NCBI GenBank assembly: GCA_963576735.1 | Contig: OY755189.1 | Span: forward strand, 2,790,001-2,854,000 | Direction: 5' to 3' | Source: Bedellia somnulentella | Lineage: Eukaryota; Arthropoda; Insecta; Lepidoptera; Bedelliidae | DNA: 64,000 nt | Program-made: the position numbers and the translations under genes | The notes under the pieces: model-generated | The model's database searches: none | Told to the model about the DNA's origin: nothing | The model's input: the letters and a program-made list of their open reading frames with translations, nothing else | In this document: in pieces, positions 52,987-63,532 of the stretch | Layout: the number at the start of each line of letters is the position of its first letter | Numbering within the stretch: the first letter of the stretch is position 1

Positions 52987-53621
52987 GTTCTCACCTTTCT
53001 ATATTGCCTCATTGATAGGTCGCATTTTTTAATTTGTTTTATGTTGTAATTACTTTGTTAAATAATACTCACACAATTATTGTTCCGACATATTTTATTG
53101 TATTTTAAATTATATTTTAACTTCATTTCACATTATTATCAATGTATAAACAATTAGTTCTTTAGCTTTAGTATTTTAATATATATAATTTTTATTTTAT
53201 TTTATTGTAGGTTACTCTGCTTACCCAATCTGACATTAAATTTAATCAGAATTCCTAAACTTAATTTATTTTATTAATATTTTTAATTATTATCGTTTTT
53301 GTTAGTTATTATTTTATTTAAGTTTCAATTGTCATGCCTAATAATTTAATTTAAATTTTGATTTCACAGAATAATATCCTTTAATGTCAATTTAAAATTA
53401 ATGTTATAACTATTGCTATTTTTAACTTACTTTGTAAATTCTATTTTTATTAGAATTCACTAAAATGTTATGTGTGTAATTATCAAAATTGTATTTTCAT
53501 ATGCTGACCTGTAATTGGTTTAAGGACCAGCTGTATATACCTGTTCTTATTTATGTGATATTTCTGTTCTTGAACTGTTGGTTGGCTTTAAATAAATAAA
53601 TAAATAAAAAAATAAATAAAC

Positions 53622-54003
53622 AATATGTAACCTAGCTGCGTATGCATTTGAATTATTTTTGTTATTTTGAAAATTTTATTAGAAGGTTTATTTTTTCAAC
53701 AGCCTATTCCATGAGTATGATTAGTAGTTCTATTTCTGTTGTTCTGTTCTAGTGTAGTGAAGACACCTGTAATAAAAAGATTGAGGTAAAACATATATTT
53801 TTTCAATAAAATGGCTATCTACGAGTAACACTGAATGATTTTTTCTTAACAAATAGCTATTTCCCAAGATAAGCATGTTTAAGAAAATTACCCTTGCATT
53901 TGTTTCTCCAACAAAGCACAATAGTAAAACATACTTTTAATAATCAAAACTTCATCAATATCTCCTAAAACTTATGAATGTGTGTATATAATATAATGTA
54001 GCT
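53622..54003. other. Spacer, nothing recognised
   Basis: AT-rich spacer between LINE A and the next SINE-1. Confidence 0.35.
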
Positions 54004-54203
54004 GTGTAGTGTCGGCTTGGAATAGCACACGGTATTGGGGCTTTTTAAGGGATTTTTGGGCGATGCGGTGGGAGACCCATCACCAACAACCTTTGTTTTA
54101 CCATCTTTTCCCCACGCAACTTCCAAAAGTGGCTGAGGATTTTCTAATACCTTGGCTCTGGCTACCCCTTCTAGGGATTTATAGCCGTGAGTATATGTAT
54201 GTA
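54004..54203 (+). repeat. SINE-1 copy with small 5' deletion
   Basis: GTGTAGTGTCGGCTTGGAATAG, lacking about 45 bp of CTACCCCATTTC...GACTAA, then near-consensus to GAGTATATGTATGTA. Confidence 0.88.
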
Positions 54204-54427
54204 CTTAAGAATGTATTTATTATTGATAGGAACAACATTCATAAGTATTCAGTAACTGGAGGCCTTATGCGTTATTTTTAGAACCTTTAGCTGGAGACCC
54301 ATTAACAAGCAAGATATAATCTCCCATTCGACATAAAATAACCAAAGAAATTAACAATTCTGAACCTCTTGCTACCAAGTATTTGGATTTATAGCTATAT
54401 AGATTTCTAGTTTGAAGATTGCAGTTA

Positions 54428-54794
54428 CCTAACATAACATAAACATAAACGTTCACGCCGAATATCCCCGAAGGGGTTGGCAGAGGTACTAATACTTCTG
54501 AACATCACGTGACTTTGTCACCTGGCGTTCAGAGTACCCACGTTTTGCATGAACAGTGTACTCACGTGATAGGGGGCAGGCCTATCGCCGTTTTGTACGA
54601 ATACACTGTCACATGACTAAGTACAACTCAGCCATGTGGGTTTCCTCACGATGTTTTCCCTCACCGTTAACAACCATGATAAATTAACCACACATATGTC
54701 TTTAGAAAAGACAAATTGGTTTAGGCCCGACCCAGGATTTGAACACTAGTCGTTTGCACGATAACCGAGTGTACTACCCACTGGGCTATCACGG
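54428..54794 (-). repeat. SINE-2 copy with 9-bp target duplication
   Basis: Flanked by TTGCAGTTA (54419..54427 and 54795..54803). Full length; head GGGCTATCACGG and B box in reverse. Confidence 0.93.
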
Positions 54795-55013
54795 TTGCAG
54801 TTAATTATTGAGTAATAAAGAAAGCAAAGGCTTAATCAATTAAACCAACAAAATAGCAATCCTTCACTAGTCTAGGACTCTTCAGAAGTACATTGCAGAA
54901 TTTGGCTATTGATGTTGCAGAATCATATCTGCTATGTAACATCAGTGAATATATTCTACCCACATACATTCATGATAATAATCGTAAAAAAATTGACAAA
55001 GCTTTTAATCATA

Positions 55014-55253
55014 CATATATATACTCACGGCTATAAATCCCTAAAAGGGGTAGCCAGAGCTAAGGAATTAAAAATTTCTCAGCCACTTTTGGAAAGTTGA
55101 GTGGGGAAATGATGGTAAAATAAAGGTTGTTGGTGATGGGTCTCCAACCGCATCGCCCAAAAATCCCTCAAAAGCCCCAAAACTGTTAGTCGCCTCTTAC
55201 GTACACCGACCGGAAGAAATGGGGTAGTGCTATTATAAGCCGATACTACACAG
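55014..55253 (-). repeat. SINE-1 copy
   Basis: ATACATATATATACTCACGG to CGATACTACACAGCA; near consensus. Confidence 0.9.
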
Positions 55254-55519
55254 CAAATCAAATCAGTGGTTCCATATTATTTTTGTAGTTGGAGAGAAAA
55301 AATAAGAAGAGAAAAACAGATCATAAATAATATCGATCATAAATAATAATAATGATTCTAAGTGTAGAATCAACAATCTGAGATGAAAATGTTTATGGTA
55401 TATTTCAATTAAGTACGTGAGACCCTATTCTTACCTTAAATATTATAATAACCGTTAATACTCTACACAATAGAACAAACATACATATAAATAAAGAATA
55501 TGGCCATATAATTTCAGCT

Positions 55520-56107
55520 TCCCAGGAAAAGCGCGTACTTTACTACAGCGATCAACAGGGTAAAGGGGTATGTCATTTCTTGAGAAAAATTTTACCAAAT
55601 CACAACTGCTACGGTGTTATTAAACCAGATGCTCCGATAAAAGAAATCATGGGAAAAATCGAGACGGAAACTTTAACGAATAATGATTTTGTTGTTCTTA
55701 ATTTTGGCGCAAATGACACAAACCCCATTGAATTCAGTTCATTACTTTATTATTATTTAAGTAAATTGAATCACACTAATGTAGTTCTCTGTGAATCTCT
55801 TTACAATAATCATCTTAATGTTTCTAAAATTAATTATACCCTTAGATTTATGAGTAGCCAGTTTAAAAATGTTATATATCTAGATTTAAGATATTCTTAC
55901 TTAGGACGACCTGGTTATTTAGCTAGACATATTGCACAGAATATATCGAAGGAAATAATACATATTGAATACTTAGCTCGAAAACAAAATTGTATGAATT
56001 TAAATAAATTGTTGACAAAACCTAAGATGGTTACTATAGCTACTCAAACTGACGATTTAAGTCAAGACAACTTTTTAGATACAAACACTGATCTTTTTCG
56101 TAACTAA
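55520..56107 (+). CDS. ORF1 of LINE B, SGNH-hydrolase-like (5'-truncated)
   Basis: In-frame from at least 55520 (SASQEKRVLYYSDQQGKGVC) to TAA at 56105; about 195 residues. The block RVLYYSDQQGKGV resembles SGNH block I, and DFVVLNFGANDTNP matches block III (GxND). The order VVLCESLYNN, VIYLDLRYSYLGRPGYLARH fits the rest of the fold. SGNH/esterase-like ORF1 domains are known in CR1-group LINEs. The catalytic Ser of block I appears replaced by Gln, so hydrolase activity is doubtful. The upstream parts of ORF1 are missing. It overlaps ORF2 in another frame. Confidence 0.7.
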   Translation, partial: SQEKRVLYYSDQQGKGVCHFLRKILPNHNCYGVIKPDAPIKEIMGKIETETLTNNDFVVLNFGANDTNPIEFSSLLYYYLSKLNHTNVVLCESLYNNHLNVSKINYTLRFMSSQFKNVIYLDLRYSYLGRPGYLARHIAQNISKEIIHIEYLARKQNCMNLNKLLTKPKMVTIATQTDDLSQDNFLDTNTDLFRN

Positions 56108-58985
56108 TATTAATAAAATTGGCATTTTTCATCAAAATATAGCAGGCATTTTAAGTAAAAAAGATTTGATTATCCCTGCAATTCTAGATCTAGAATCACA
56201 ACAGAATGAAACAATTGATGTTTTATGTTTTAGTGAAACGTTTATAAAACAAGGTTGCGTGACAAATTTACATTTAAATAATTATGTAGTTGTTTCCGCG
56301 TTTTGCAGGAAAAACGAAAAGAGAGGTGGGACTTGTATTCTTCTAAAAAACCACTGGAATTATAACACAATAAATTGGATATCTAAAGAAGCATCCGAAA
56401 AAGAATTCGAATGTTGTGCAGTTGAAATACCCCTCATAAATCTTGTAGTGGTCTGTATCTATCGAACCCCCAATTCAGATACATCCATATTTTTTAATAA
56501 ACTAAAAAAAGTATTGACGAGACTTAATAAAGGTAAAACCATTAAAAATATAATTGTATGTGGAGACTGGAATATTGACATTTTAAAGGATAACAAATTT
56601 TCGAAAGAACTAATTGCAATACTTAATAACTATAATATTGTAAACCACATAAACAAACCGACAAGGAAAAAATCTTGTATAGATCTTATAACCAGCAATA
56701 TAGCGGAAACAAAGGGCGAAATTCATCTTCTTGCTCTATCTGATCACGAATCATGCCAAATTCTTTTTTGTGACATTCGAACGGTAAAAGGTATTTCACA
56801 TAAACCACACTGGGTGTTCAAAAAAATGAGGGATTTCTCACAAGAAAATGTTTTAAAGTTTACCGAATGCATATCAGCTTTAACTTTCAACTGTGTATTA
56901 GAAACAACTAATACTAATAAAGCTTTTGATGAGTTTCATGATCTCATCGTCCTATTTTTTCAGCTTTGTTTTCCTTTCAAAACTGTAAGAATCGTACAAA
57001 AACTTGTTAAAAATAAATGGTTATCAAGGGGTATACGTCGATGCTGTGTTCGTAAGCGACAACTATATTTGAAATATTTGCATGATCCCACAAATAAAAA
57101 ACTAAACCACAATAAATTGAAATTGTACTCATCTACACTAAAAAAAGTGATGGGGTCTGCACAAAGATTAAATAATATGCGGTATTTAAAGCAATCTAAA
57201 AATCTAAACAAAGCATCGTGGACATTAATTAAAAATAATTTTGAACAAGAAACACAAAAACCTGACATATGCGAAATTAAACTTGACGATAATAAAATAA
57301 TTAATAATCCAATTGATATAGCGAATATTTTTAATGATTTTTTTGTTAATTTGACATGTGTAATAAACGATTTTAATATAAATAATGTAAATATACCTCG
57401 TAACCCTAACTCAATTTTTTTGACTCCTACAGACCCAAATGACATTAATAAAATAATAAAACATCTTAATAATACATCTGCCACCGGGTACGATCATATA
57501 CCAACATTTTTATTAAAAAAATGCTCTACACAATTGACAATTCCAATAACCCATATAATAAATCAGTCTCTAACAGAAGGAACTTTTCCTGATCGTCTTA
57601 AATTATCCATAATTAAACCTTTGCACAAGTCAGGTGAACGTAATATTTTAAAAAACTACAGGCCAATCGCACTTATACCAGTGATCTCAAAAATATTTGA
57701 AAAAGTGATGCATGATAAATTATGCAGTTTTTTGACAGCTCATTCGATATTGATCCCAAACCAATATGGCTTTAGAAAGGGTTCCTCTACCACCTTAGCC
57801 TGTTTTAACTTATTAAAGGATGTAACAGATTGTCTTAACTCGAAGTTACCAGTAATTGGTATGCTGTTAGATATGACAAAAGCATTTGATTTTGTTCATC
57901 ATCCCACAGCATTAGAAAAATTCGAAAGATACGGTATAAGAGGACAAGCGTATAATTGGCTAGAAAGCTATCTGACAAATAGAAAACAATGTGTGGAAAT
58001 TTGTAGTATCCAGAATAAACATCTTAATGTCTTTCAATCAGATAGTAAATCTCTTAAATGTGGCGTACCGCAAGGTAGTATCCTTGGCCCTCTTTTATTT
58101 TTACTATATATAAATGACTTGTCACAGACGACAGCGAATAAATGCATTCTTTACGCTGACGATACTACTATACTTATAAAATGCAAAAATTTGGATACAT
58201 ATGAATATGACATTAATCTTACTTTAAATAATATAATTCTTTGGCTTAAAAATAATAATTTGCAATTAAATTTTAATAAAACTGAATTTATACAATTTAG
58301 GACATATCGGAGACAACCGCTTAATTTAAAAATAAATTATGACGGTCAAACTGTAAAGGAAGTCGAATCGACAAAATTCTTAGGATTCACTTTGGATTCT
58401 TTTTGTGATTGGAAAACTCACGTAGACATCATCTGCACAAAACTGGAGAAGTACTTATTTGTCATCTACCGTATAAGGTTTGTCATATCAGAGGGTGCCG
58501 CCCTTACCTGCTATCACGGATATGTGTCCTCAGTTTTACGATACGGAATCATACTTTGGGGTAACTCTGTTGACTCAGATAGAGTTTTCAAAATTCAAAA
58601 AAAGTGTGTTCGTATACTATGCGGTGCTGACTTTTTGGATAGTTGCGTACCGCTATTTAAAAAGTTAAAAATATTACCGTTTCCCTCGCTATACATTTAT
58701 GAGACTTTAATTTTCGTTTACAAAAATCCAAAATTGTTTACCTTAAAACCGCCAAAAATTAGACCCCAACGGGGTAATCACAATATGCAATACGAGCATT
58801 CTGCTGCAAAATGTCTGGCTATTTGCCAGCGAAATTGTTACGAAATGTCCATTACATTATATAATACTATTAGTGACGACACGAAAAAATTGACATTTAA
58901 TAAATTTAAAACTGTATTATTTAATTATTTGATTGACAATTGTATATACTCTGTGAAAGACTTTTTAGAAAAATGTAATATTTGA
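56079..58985 (+). CDS. Endonuclease-reverse transcriptase (ORF2) of LINE B
   Basis: Open from 56079 (after TAG) to TGA at 58983, about 968 codons. Endonuclease: IGIFHQNIAGILSKK, CFSETFI, IIVCGDWNIDIL, ALSDHESCQ. RT: NYRPIALIPVISKIFE, GMLLDMTKAFDFVHH (motif A), CGVPQGSILGPLLF (motif B), ILYADDTTIL (motif C), LQLNFNKTEF, FLGFTLDSFCDW. All key residues are present. It overlaps ORF1 by 29 nt in the +1 frame, and no ATG occurs before or within the endonuclease domain, so it must be made by frameshift, reinitiation or a non-AUG start. Confidence 0.92.
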   Translation: MQTLIFFVTNINKIGIFHQNIAGILSKKDLIIPAILDLESQQNETIDVLCFSETFIKQGCVTNLHLNNYVVVSAFCRKNEKRGGTCILLKNHWNYNTINWISKEASEKEFECCAVEIPLINLVVVCIYRTPNSDTSIFFNKLKKVLTRLNKGKTIKNIIVCGDWNIDILKDNKFSKELIAILNNYNIVNHINKPTRKKSCIDLITSNIAETKGEIHLLALSDHESCQILFCDIRTVKGISHKPHWVFKKMRDFSQENVLKFTECISALTFNCVLETTNTNKAFDEFHDLIVLFFQLCFPFKTVRIVQKLVKNKWLSRGIRRCCVRKRQLYLKYLHDPTNKKLNHNKLKLYSSTLKKVMGSAQRLNNMRYLKQSKNLNKASWTLIKNNFEQETQKPDICEIKLDDNKIINNPIDIANIFNDFFVNLTCVINDFNINNVNIPRNPNSIFLTPTDPNDINKIIKHLNNTSATGYDHIPTFLLKKCSTQLTIPITHIINQSLTEGTFPDRLKLSIIKPLHKSGERNILKNYRPIALIPVISKIFEKVMHDKLCSFLTAHSILIPNQYGFRKGSSTTLACFNLLKDVTDCLNSKLPVIGMLLDMTKAFDFVHHPTALEKFERYGIRGQAYNWLESYLTNRKQCVEICSIQNKHLNVFQSDSKSLKCGVPQGSILGPLLFLLYINDLSQTTANKCILYADDTTILIKCKNLDTYEYDINLTLNNIILWLKNNNLQLNFNKTEFIQFRTYRRQPLNLKINYDGQTVKEVESTKFLGFTLDSFCDWKTHVDIICTKLEKYLFVIYRIRFVISEGAALTCYHGYVSSVLRYGIILWGNSVDSDRVFKIQKKCVRILCGADFLDSCVPLFKKLKILPFPSLYIYETLIFVYKNPKLFTLKPPKIRPQRGNHNMQYEHSAAKCLAICQRNCYEMSITLYNTISDDTKKLTFNKFKTVLFNYLIDNCIYSVKDFLEKCNI

Positions 58986-59128
58986 TGAAAAATTAAAGCT
59001 TTACTATTTTATTAAATTTAACCAATTTTAAACCAATGTAATAAGTATTTACACGCCGCAAGGTAGAACAAGATGAACTATTTAAAAAACCTACCACCTT
59101 ATTTAACTCTTGTTTCTCGTAAATAAAC

Positions 59129-59154
<26 letters not shown>

Positions 59155-59162
<8 letters not shown>

Positions 59163-59305
59163 AATAAAGGAAAGAAAAATTTCAACAAAGGCGTGTACCC
59201 GAGGTCGCGGCTTCCCGCCTGTGTCGAAATTTATCTTTCCTTTATTTATTCTTTATTTATAAGTTATAATCCCCACATGAGGTTTTCATGAACAAAAAGA
59301 TTTAA
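59155..59305 (-). repeat. SINE-4 copy (hairpin arms, small core)
   Basis: Left arm AATAAATAAAGGAAAGAAAA, residual core GTGTACCCGAGGTCGCGGC, right arm GTGTCGAAATTTATCTTTCC, then the leader in reverse (ATAATCCCCACATGAGG, TTTTCATGAACAAAAAG). Confidence 0.75.
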
Positions 59306-59307
59306 AA

Positions 59308-59452
59308 AACATACATATACTCATGTCTATAAATCCCAAACTTTTGGAAGTTGAGGAGGTTACAGATTGTAAAATAAAGTCAAATCAGTAAAGTCAAGTT
59401 GCCTCTCACGCTATCCGCGGGTGGCGATTGGGTAGGGCTATTTTAAGGTTAC
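59308..59452 (-). repeat. SINE-1 copy, old
   Basis: CATATACTCATGTCTATAAATC, AACTTTTGGAAGTTGAGG, GTTGCCTCTCACGC, GGGTAGGGCTATTTTAAGG. Confidence 0.6.
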
Positions 59453-59609
59453 AACAGACGCCTATATGTATACAATATAACTAAAATATAATTATCCTCT
59501 TATCTTTGGAGGTCGTATGAGGCAACTATAGATGACTTCTGAATTTATTACCTCTCGTTGTTTCCTCTAACCGTGAAAAAAATAAGTGGATGCAATCATA
59601 GACCAGCGG

Positions 59610-59880
59610 TGAAACGTTAGGCTCATAATATTGGATTTGATTCCCAGGGATTTGAGAAACAAATTAAATTTGAGATATTTAACCCAGATTGGTAGAATAT
59701 TGCATGCTGTAGAGGACTCTTGAAGCAGTTGGTCCCGGCTACTAGTAGGGGAAAAGGGAGCATTAAGCTAGCGTGATGGAATATGGCTTATTTAGACTGT
59801 GCTCTAGCCTCAGAGTGGGTTGTAATGTTGCCTGTGTTATCACGATGTTCTATAATTAGTTATCCCCTTGAAGCTTCTTA
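59610..59880 (+). repeat. SINE-3 copy, decayed
   Basis: TTGGATTTGATTCCCAGGG (B box), TTTAACCCAGATTGGTAG, AATATTGCATGCTG, GCTAGCGTGATGGAATATGG. Same order as the copy at 36.6 kb. Confidence 0.55.
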
Positions 59881-60049
59881 TTAATTACAGAATAGAATAA
59901 TGCATATCAATATAATCATTTTACATAGTACGCTTTTAGTGATGTTTCTATATAGCCCATTGCACTTTGTAAGAGCATATATACAGTAATTTTCAATTTT
60001 TTTTCATTATATTATATTGAAGTAAAATAAAGTGAAGTACAAAATAATT

Positions 60050-60176
60050 TAATGTTTTTTGACATGAATTCCTCATGTGGGGATTATTACTCATAAATAA
60101 AAGATGTTATTAAAGGAAAGAAAAACGCCAGTGTCGAAATTTTTCTTTCCTTTAATAACATCTTTTATTTATGAGA
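60050..60176 (+). repeat. SINE-4 derived perfect hairpin
   Basis: Leader CTCATGTGGGGATTATTAC followed by a 36-bp arm (60090..60125), 14-nt loop with GCCAGTGTCGAA, and the exact complementary arm (60140..60175). Confidence 0.9.
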
Positions 60177-61154
60177 AGTACAAAATGTTGCGGATTAAAT
60201 CTTTCAATGCATTTATTGCATGCCTTTAACACTGCCCTAACGAAGCATTTGCACAGAATAATCCCGTCCACAAATTAAAATTATGGGAGTTGATTCCAAC
60301 ACTCCGATAACCAAGAATTTAAACAGAATAGCACCGTGCACACATAAAAATCACTTAACAGTAATAGGTGCGACTGCGATCAATCCGCGATTCCGTTATC
60401 AGGCAGGCTGGATTCATTGAGACGGATGCGCAAGCGCAAGGTGCGTTGTGAAATGTTAATGTTTCTCACGATTGCGTTTAGGATAATGCTAGGGTTGCTG
60501 TCGAAGTATTATATGGATATGACGTGTCTTTGTCTTAGATTTTAGTAGAGGTTGTGTTGGTTTAGAATAACACTTACCCATTTCTTTCTGGAGGGATCTT
60601 AAGAGGCCAACAATCATTTGAAGAGCCTCAAAACCCTCAGTAACCCTTAATTAATTTACATAAGGAAAACATTCAGCTGTGATACTTAATATAAAGATTC
60701 ACTTTTAATACATAACAAACTTTTAAGCCTAACAGTTTTCACTAATAAAATTTTACGACGTCAAGTGATATTGTAAGCTGACACTACACAAATATAGATT
60801 TGTATAAAAATATTGTCAGTAGCATTCAGTTGAGCTGTTATAAACTTGTATGTGAAATAAAATAACTCAAGACGTAATTTTATTTGAGTTTCGTCAGCCC
60901 TAGATGAGCCAACCCTAATTTCTATTTGAAATTAATTTTGCATGATGTTGTATGAAATGCATGAAAGGTTTTGTCAGTTAAGTTTAATTTCCTAACTTAG
61001 GCAGCAGTCAGCTCGAATTGGTAAGTGTTTTGTACTTAAAAGTTTTGTTTACCAGTTTTCCAGACAGCGATTTCAATTTAACAACAAAACTGTTTCAAAT
61101 GGTTGTAACAACCTTTTAGGGTACTGTTTTGTGTGCAGCATCATTTTATGAACA
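60177..61154. other. Spacer with weak SINE-1 trace
   Basis: GTTGGTTTAGAATAACACTTAC at about 60559 and GTAAGCTGACACTACAC at about 60774 look like SINE-1 5' ends. Otherwise unassigned AT-rich sequence. Confidence 0.35.
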
Positions 61155-62139
61155 TCTATACTTATAATAAATCTGTAGAGAGGTCAATTCTGTACATGAA
61201 ATATATTTTCAAAATAACTATCAGGGGGTGTTCTGTGATCGATACTGATGCCAAAAATGAAATCAGTAAAATTTTTGTCTGTCTGTCTGTCTGTCCGTCT
61301 GTCTGTCTATCTGTCTGTCTGTCAGTTTGTATGTTCCTTATGGAAACAAAAACTACTCGACGGATTTTAACGAAACTTGGTACAATTATTCTTCATACAC
61401 ATGCGCAGGTTATAGTGTACTTTTCAGCAGGATAGTGAAGGGGAATTTTGGGAAATTTTGGGAAAACGGGAGAAGTTTCTCCATTTTTTAAGCTTCCGTC
61501 GCGTGTGCAACCTCAATGGTTAAACTTACATAGAAATCATGTATGACAGAAATATTCTTCATAAAATTATCTTAAAAAAATCCTCAGCAGTTTATGTCTA
61601 TCTTTTACGGTTTACTCACAATAACACGTGTAATTCCTGATAGCTTAGCAGTTCGGATCATTCTGATTATATTTGTTTACTCTTACGTTTGTAAATCTTT
61701 TACTCATCCCAAATTTAAAAAAGGTTACATTATTACCTACTCAATAAAAAAAAATCATAGAAATCGGTAGAAAAACACCGAAATAATACATAAAATAAGC
61801 CATCGCGCCCGTGATCAAAACCAAATCTTTACTAATTTACATATAACATACTAGATGGCGCCAGTAGTTGCATCCTACATCACGTAATGATTGATTTTTT
61901 AGATTGTTATAAATACTTCATAGCGTTTTATTCCAAAATTTGCTATTAAACGGAAATACTGAACCGTTCATCAAAGCGCATTTAAAACCACCAAACTACA
62001 CTGCTTAGGGAGTGCTATAAATTTAATAAATTGAAAACATTGCGCTGAATTTCACAATGCTTGAGCAGTGACTGAAGAAAGAAACCTCAGATATTTAAAC
62101 AAACAACGCTACCCGTGCGAAGCTGGGACGATCCACTAG
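61155..62139 (+). mobile_element. Non-autonomous Helitron-like element with GTCT microsatellite
   Basis: Starts TCTATACTTATAATAAATC and ends GATCCACTAG, between A (61154) and T (62140), the Helitron insertion rule (TC...CTRR, A^T). ACCCGTGCGAAGCTGGGACG just before the end is the expected GC-rich subterminal region. It carries a (GTCT)n array at 61277..61325 followed by CTACTCGACGGATTTTAACG. No Rep/helicase coding. Similar (GTCY)-bearing elements are reported in Lepidoptera (recalled knowledge). Confidence 0.75.
61277..61325 (+). repeat. (GTCT)n microsatellite
   Basis: About twelve GTCT/GTCC units with few interruptions, inside the Helitron. Confidence 0.95.
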
Positions 62140-62843
62140 TATTAAATAATGCCCGTACATCAAAATGAGATATTGTTTTTTAATCATTATACACCAAATA
62201 TCTTAACTGTCAAGAAATGACAATGACGAAGTCTTTTTTATTGCGACATTATTATTAATGTCAAATCTCCTTTATCTTCATTGAATTCGCTCCACTCTTT
62301 TATAATGCTTCTCCTGCCATACCCAATATTCGATTTACTAACATAAGCGAAACCACTAGGATAACCGACTTACTGGCAAAGCTTAGTTTACGTGTTCAGA
62401 GTCACGCTACAAGGAATAAACATGTATTCGCCAAAGGGGTCAGCAGGACCAATGTAGGTAAGAGGGCTCCTTTGTGCAGGATGTGCGATATATATAATAT
62501 TTATTTCACGGATGTGGACTTATTCTGCTATTCGAAGCAGCGCTGCAAGAAAATGTTCTTTCTTATTTTAAAAAGTCTTTAATGTGTGTATATTATAAAT
62601 TATTATGATTATTGTTTAAATTTATCTGAAGAATGTTGTGTATTTACTTTTGTCTATTTATGTTTGTTTTGTTTATGTTATCCTTTTTCATATTTTATTT
62701 CTGTTTTTCTTGTTGTATTTCTGTAATGATAACTTTTTGTATTGATTGTTTTTGTTACATATCTGTGAGAAAAGTTAAGGAGATACCAAAATGTATTTAC
62801 TTACGTTCTATGTATTGTTATTTTATATTCTTTTTGCTATTTC
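62140..62843. other. Spacer, nothing recognised
   Basis: AT-rich, low-complexity sequence; an open frame near 62633..63016 is T-rich and runs into the RTE copy, so not a gene. Confidence 0.4.
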
Positions 62844-62854
62844 TGTTTTTTCTC

Positions 62855-63258
62855 ATACATACATATACTCACGCCGTTAATTCCCATTGGGGTAGGCAGA
62901 GACTATCGATCGCCACTTCGTACGATCCTGGCAAACCTCTCTTGCTTCGTCTACATCCATCAATATTTTCATACATGCTCTTTTATTCTTCATACTTCGG
63001 ACGCCTGCCTTTTTGAGCACACTTTCAATTTGGTCCAAGTGCGTCTTTCGTGGCCGTTCTCTACTAACATTACCTTCCACATTAGCTCTATAGATACCTT
63101 TTACCAATTTCCTATCATCCATCCTCTCGATGTGCCCAAACCATCTCAACATTCCTTTTTCTATCTTACTTACTATATCATCTTTTACACCACACCTTTC
63201 ACGAATCACATCGTTCCTCACACAATCACATATATGTTTACATACATACATACATATA
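62855..63258 (-). mobile_element. 5'-truncated RTE-like LINE with 11-bp target duplication
   Basis: Flanked by TGTTTTTTCTC (62844..62854 and 63259..63269). On the minus strand it ends GGCGTGAGTATATGTATGTA. At its truncated 5' junction it also carries ATATATGTATGTATGTATG, so both ends hold TATG repeats. Confidence 0.88.
62877..63251 (-). pseudogene. RTE-type reverse transcriptase C-terminus, truncated
   Basis: About 120 codons to TAA: CGVKDDIVSKIEKGMLRWFG, HIERMDDRKLVKGIYRANVE, RERPRKTHLDQIESVLKKAG, QDRTKWRSIVSAYPNGN. Highly similar to the copy at 28180, with RGRPRR changed to RERPRK. No RT catalytic motifs remain. Confidence 0.88.
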
Positions 63259-63532
63259 TGTTTTTTCTCCTTATTAAATAAATAAATAACAACACATGAA
63301 TACCCCTGCCAACATTTATAGGATTGCCGGTGTCAACGTTTAGTTTGAATTTGAGATTATGTGTTGGCTGAGAGTTGCATAGTTTTTGAAAGTCCGTTAG
63401 AATAATAGAAAGCTAAAAGATGTTTTAGAAAATATTGCCCATTCAATCCACGAGACTTTTATTCATACCGAACAAACGTGCTACTGTTACTGGTCTTTCA
63501 TTTCAAATCAAAATTAGACGTTTCCCTGTTCT

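Larger units (their letters stand above)
49950..53621 (+). mobile_element. Jockey/CR1-type non-LTR retrotransposon A, nearly full length
   Basis: Holds one long endonuclease-reverse transcriptase frame (50065..52986), a ~600-bp AT-rich 3' UTR, and ends GGCTTTAAATAAATAAATAA in an (AAATA)n tail. The first reading frame is reduced to a possible 24-codon start at 49959..50033. The 5' boundary is not fixed because I could not find a target duplication. Confidence 0.82.
55510..59159 (+). mobile_element. Jockey/CR1-type non-LTR retrotransposon B with SGNH-type ORF1
   Basis: Contains the C-terminal part of ORF1 (to 56107), complete ORF2 (to 58985) and a short 3' UTR ending GTAAATAAACGC followed by a 28-nt T run. 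5'-truncated inside ORF1. Both remaining frames are unbroken, so the copy is fairly young. The T run borders a SINE-4 copy. Confidence 0.82.

Noticed and set aside
54288..54405. Another SINE-1 copy
   Set aside because: Only GGAGACCCATTAACAAGC and TTGGATTTATAGC resemble the family; too weak to list.
55488..59168. ATAAATAAAG at both ends of LINE B as a target duplication
   Set aside because: The right-hand copy is part of the ordinary SINE-4 arm and the left flank shows no SINE-4 sequence, so the match may be chance.
61133..61435. 100-codon open frame with VCLSVCPSVCLS repeats
   Set aside because: Translation of the GTCT microsatellite inside a Helitron, not a protein gene.
62633..63016. 127-codon open frame rich in Phe and Leu
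   Set aside because: T-rich low-complexity sequence that runs antisense into the RTE fragment; no domain or start context.
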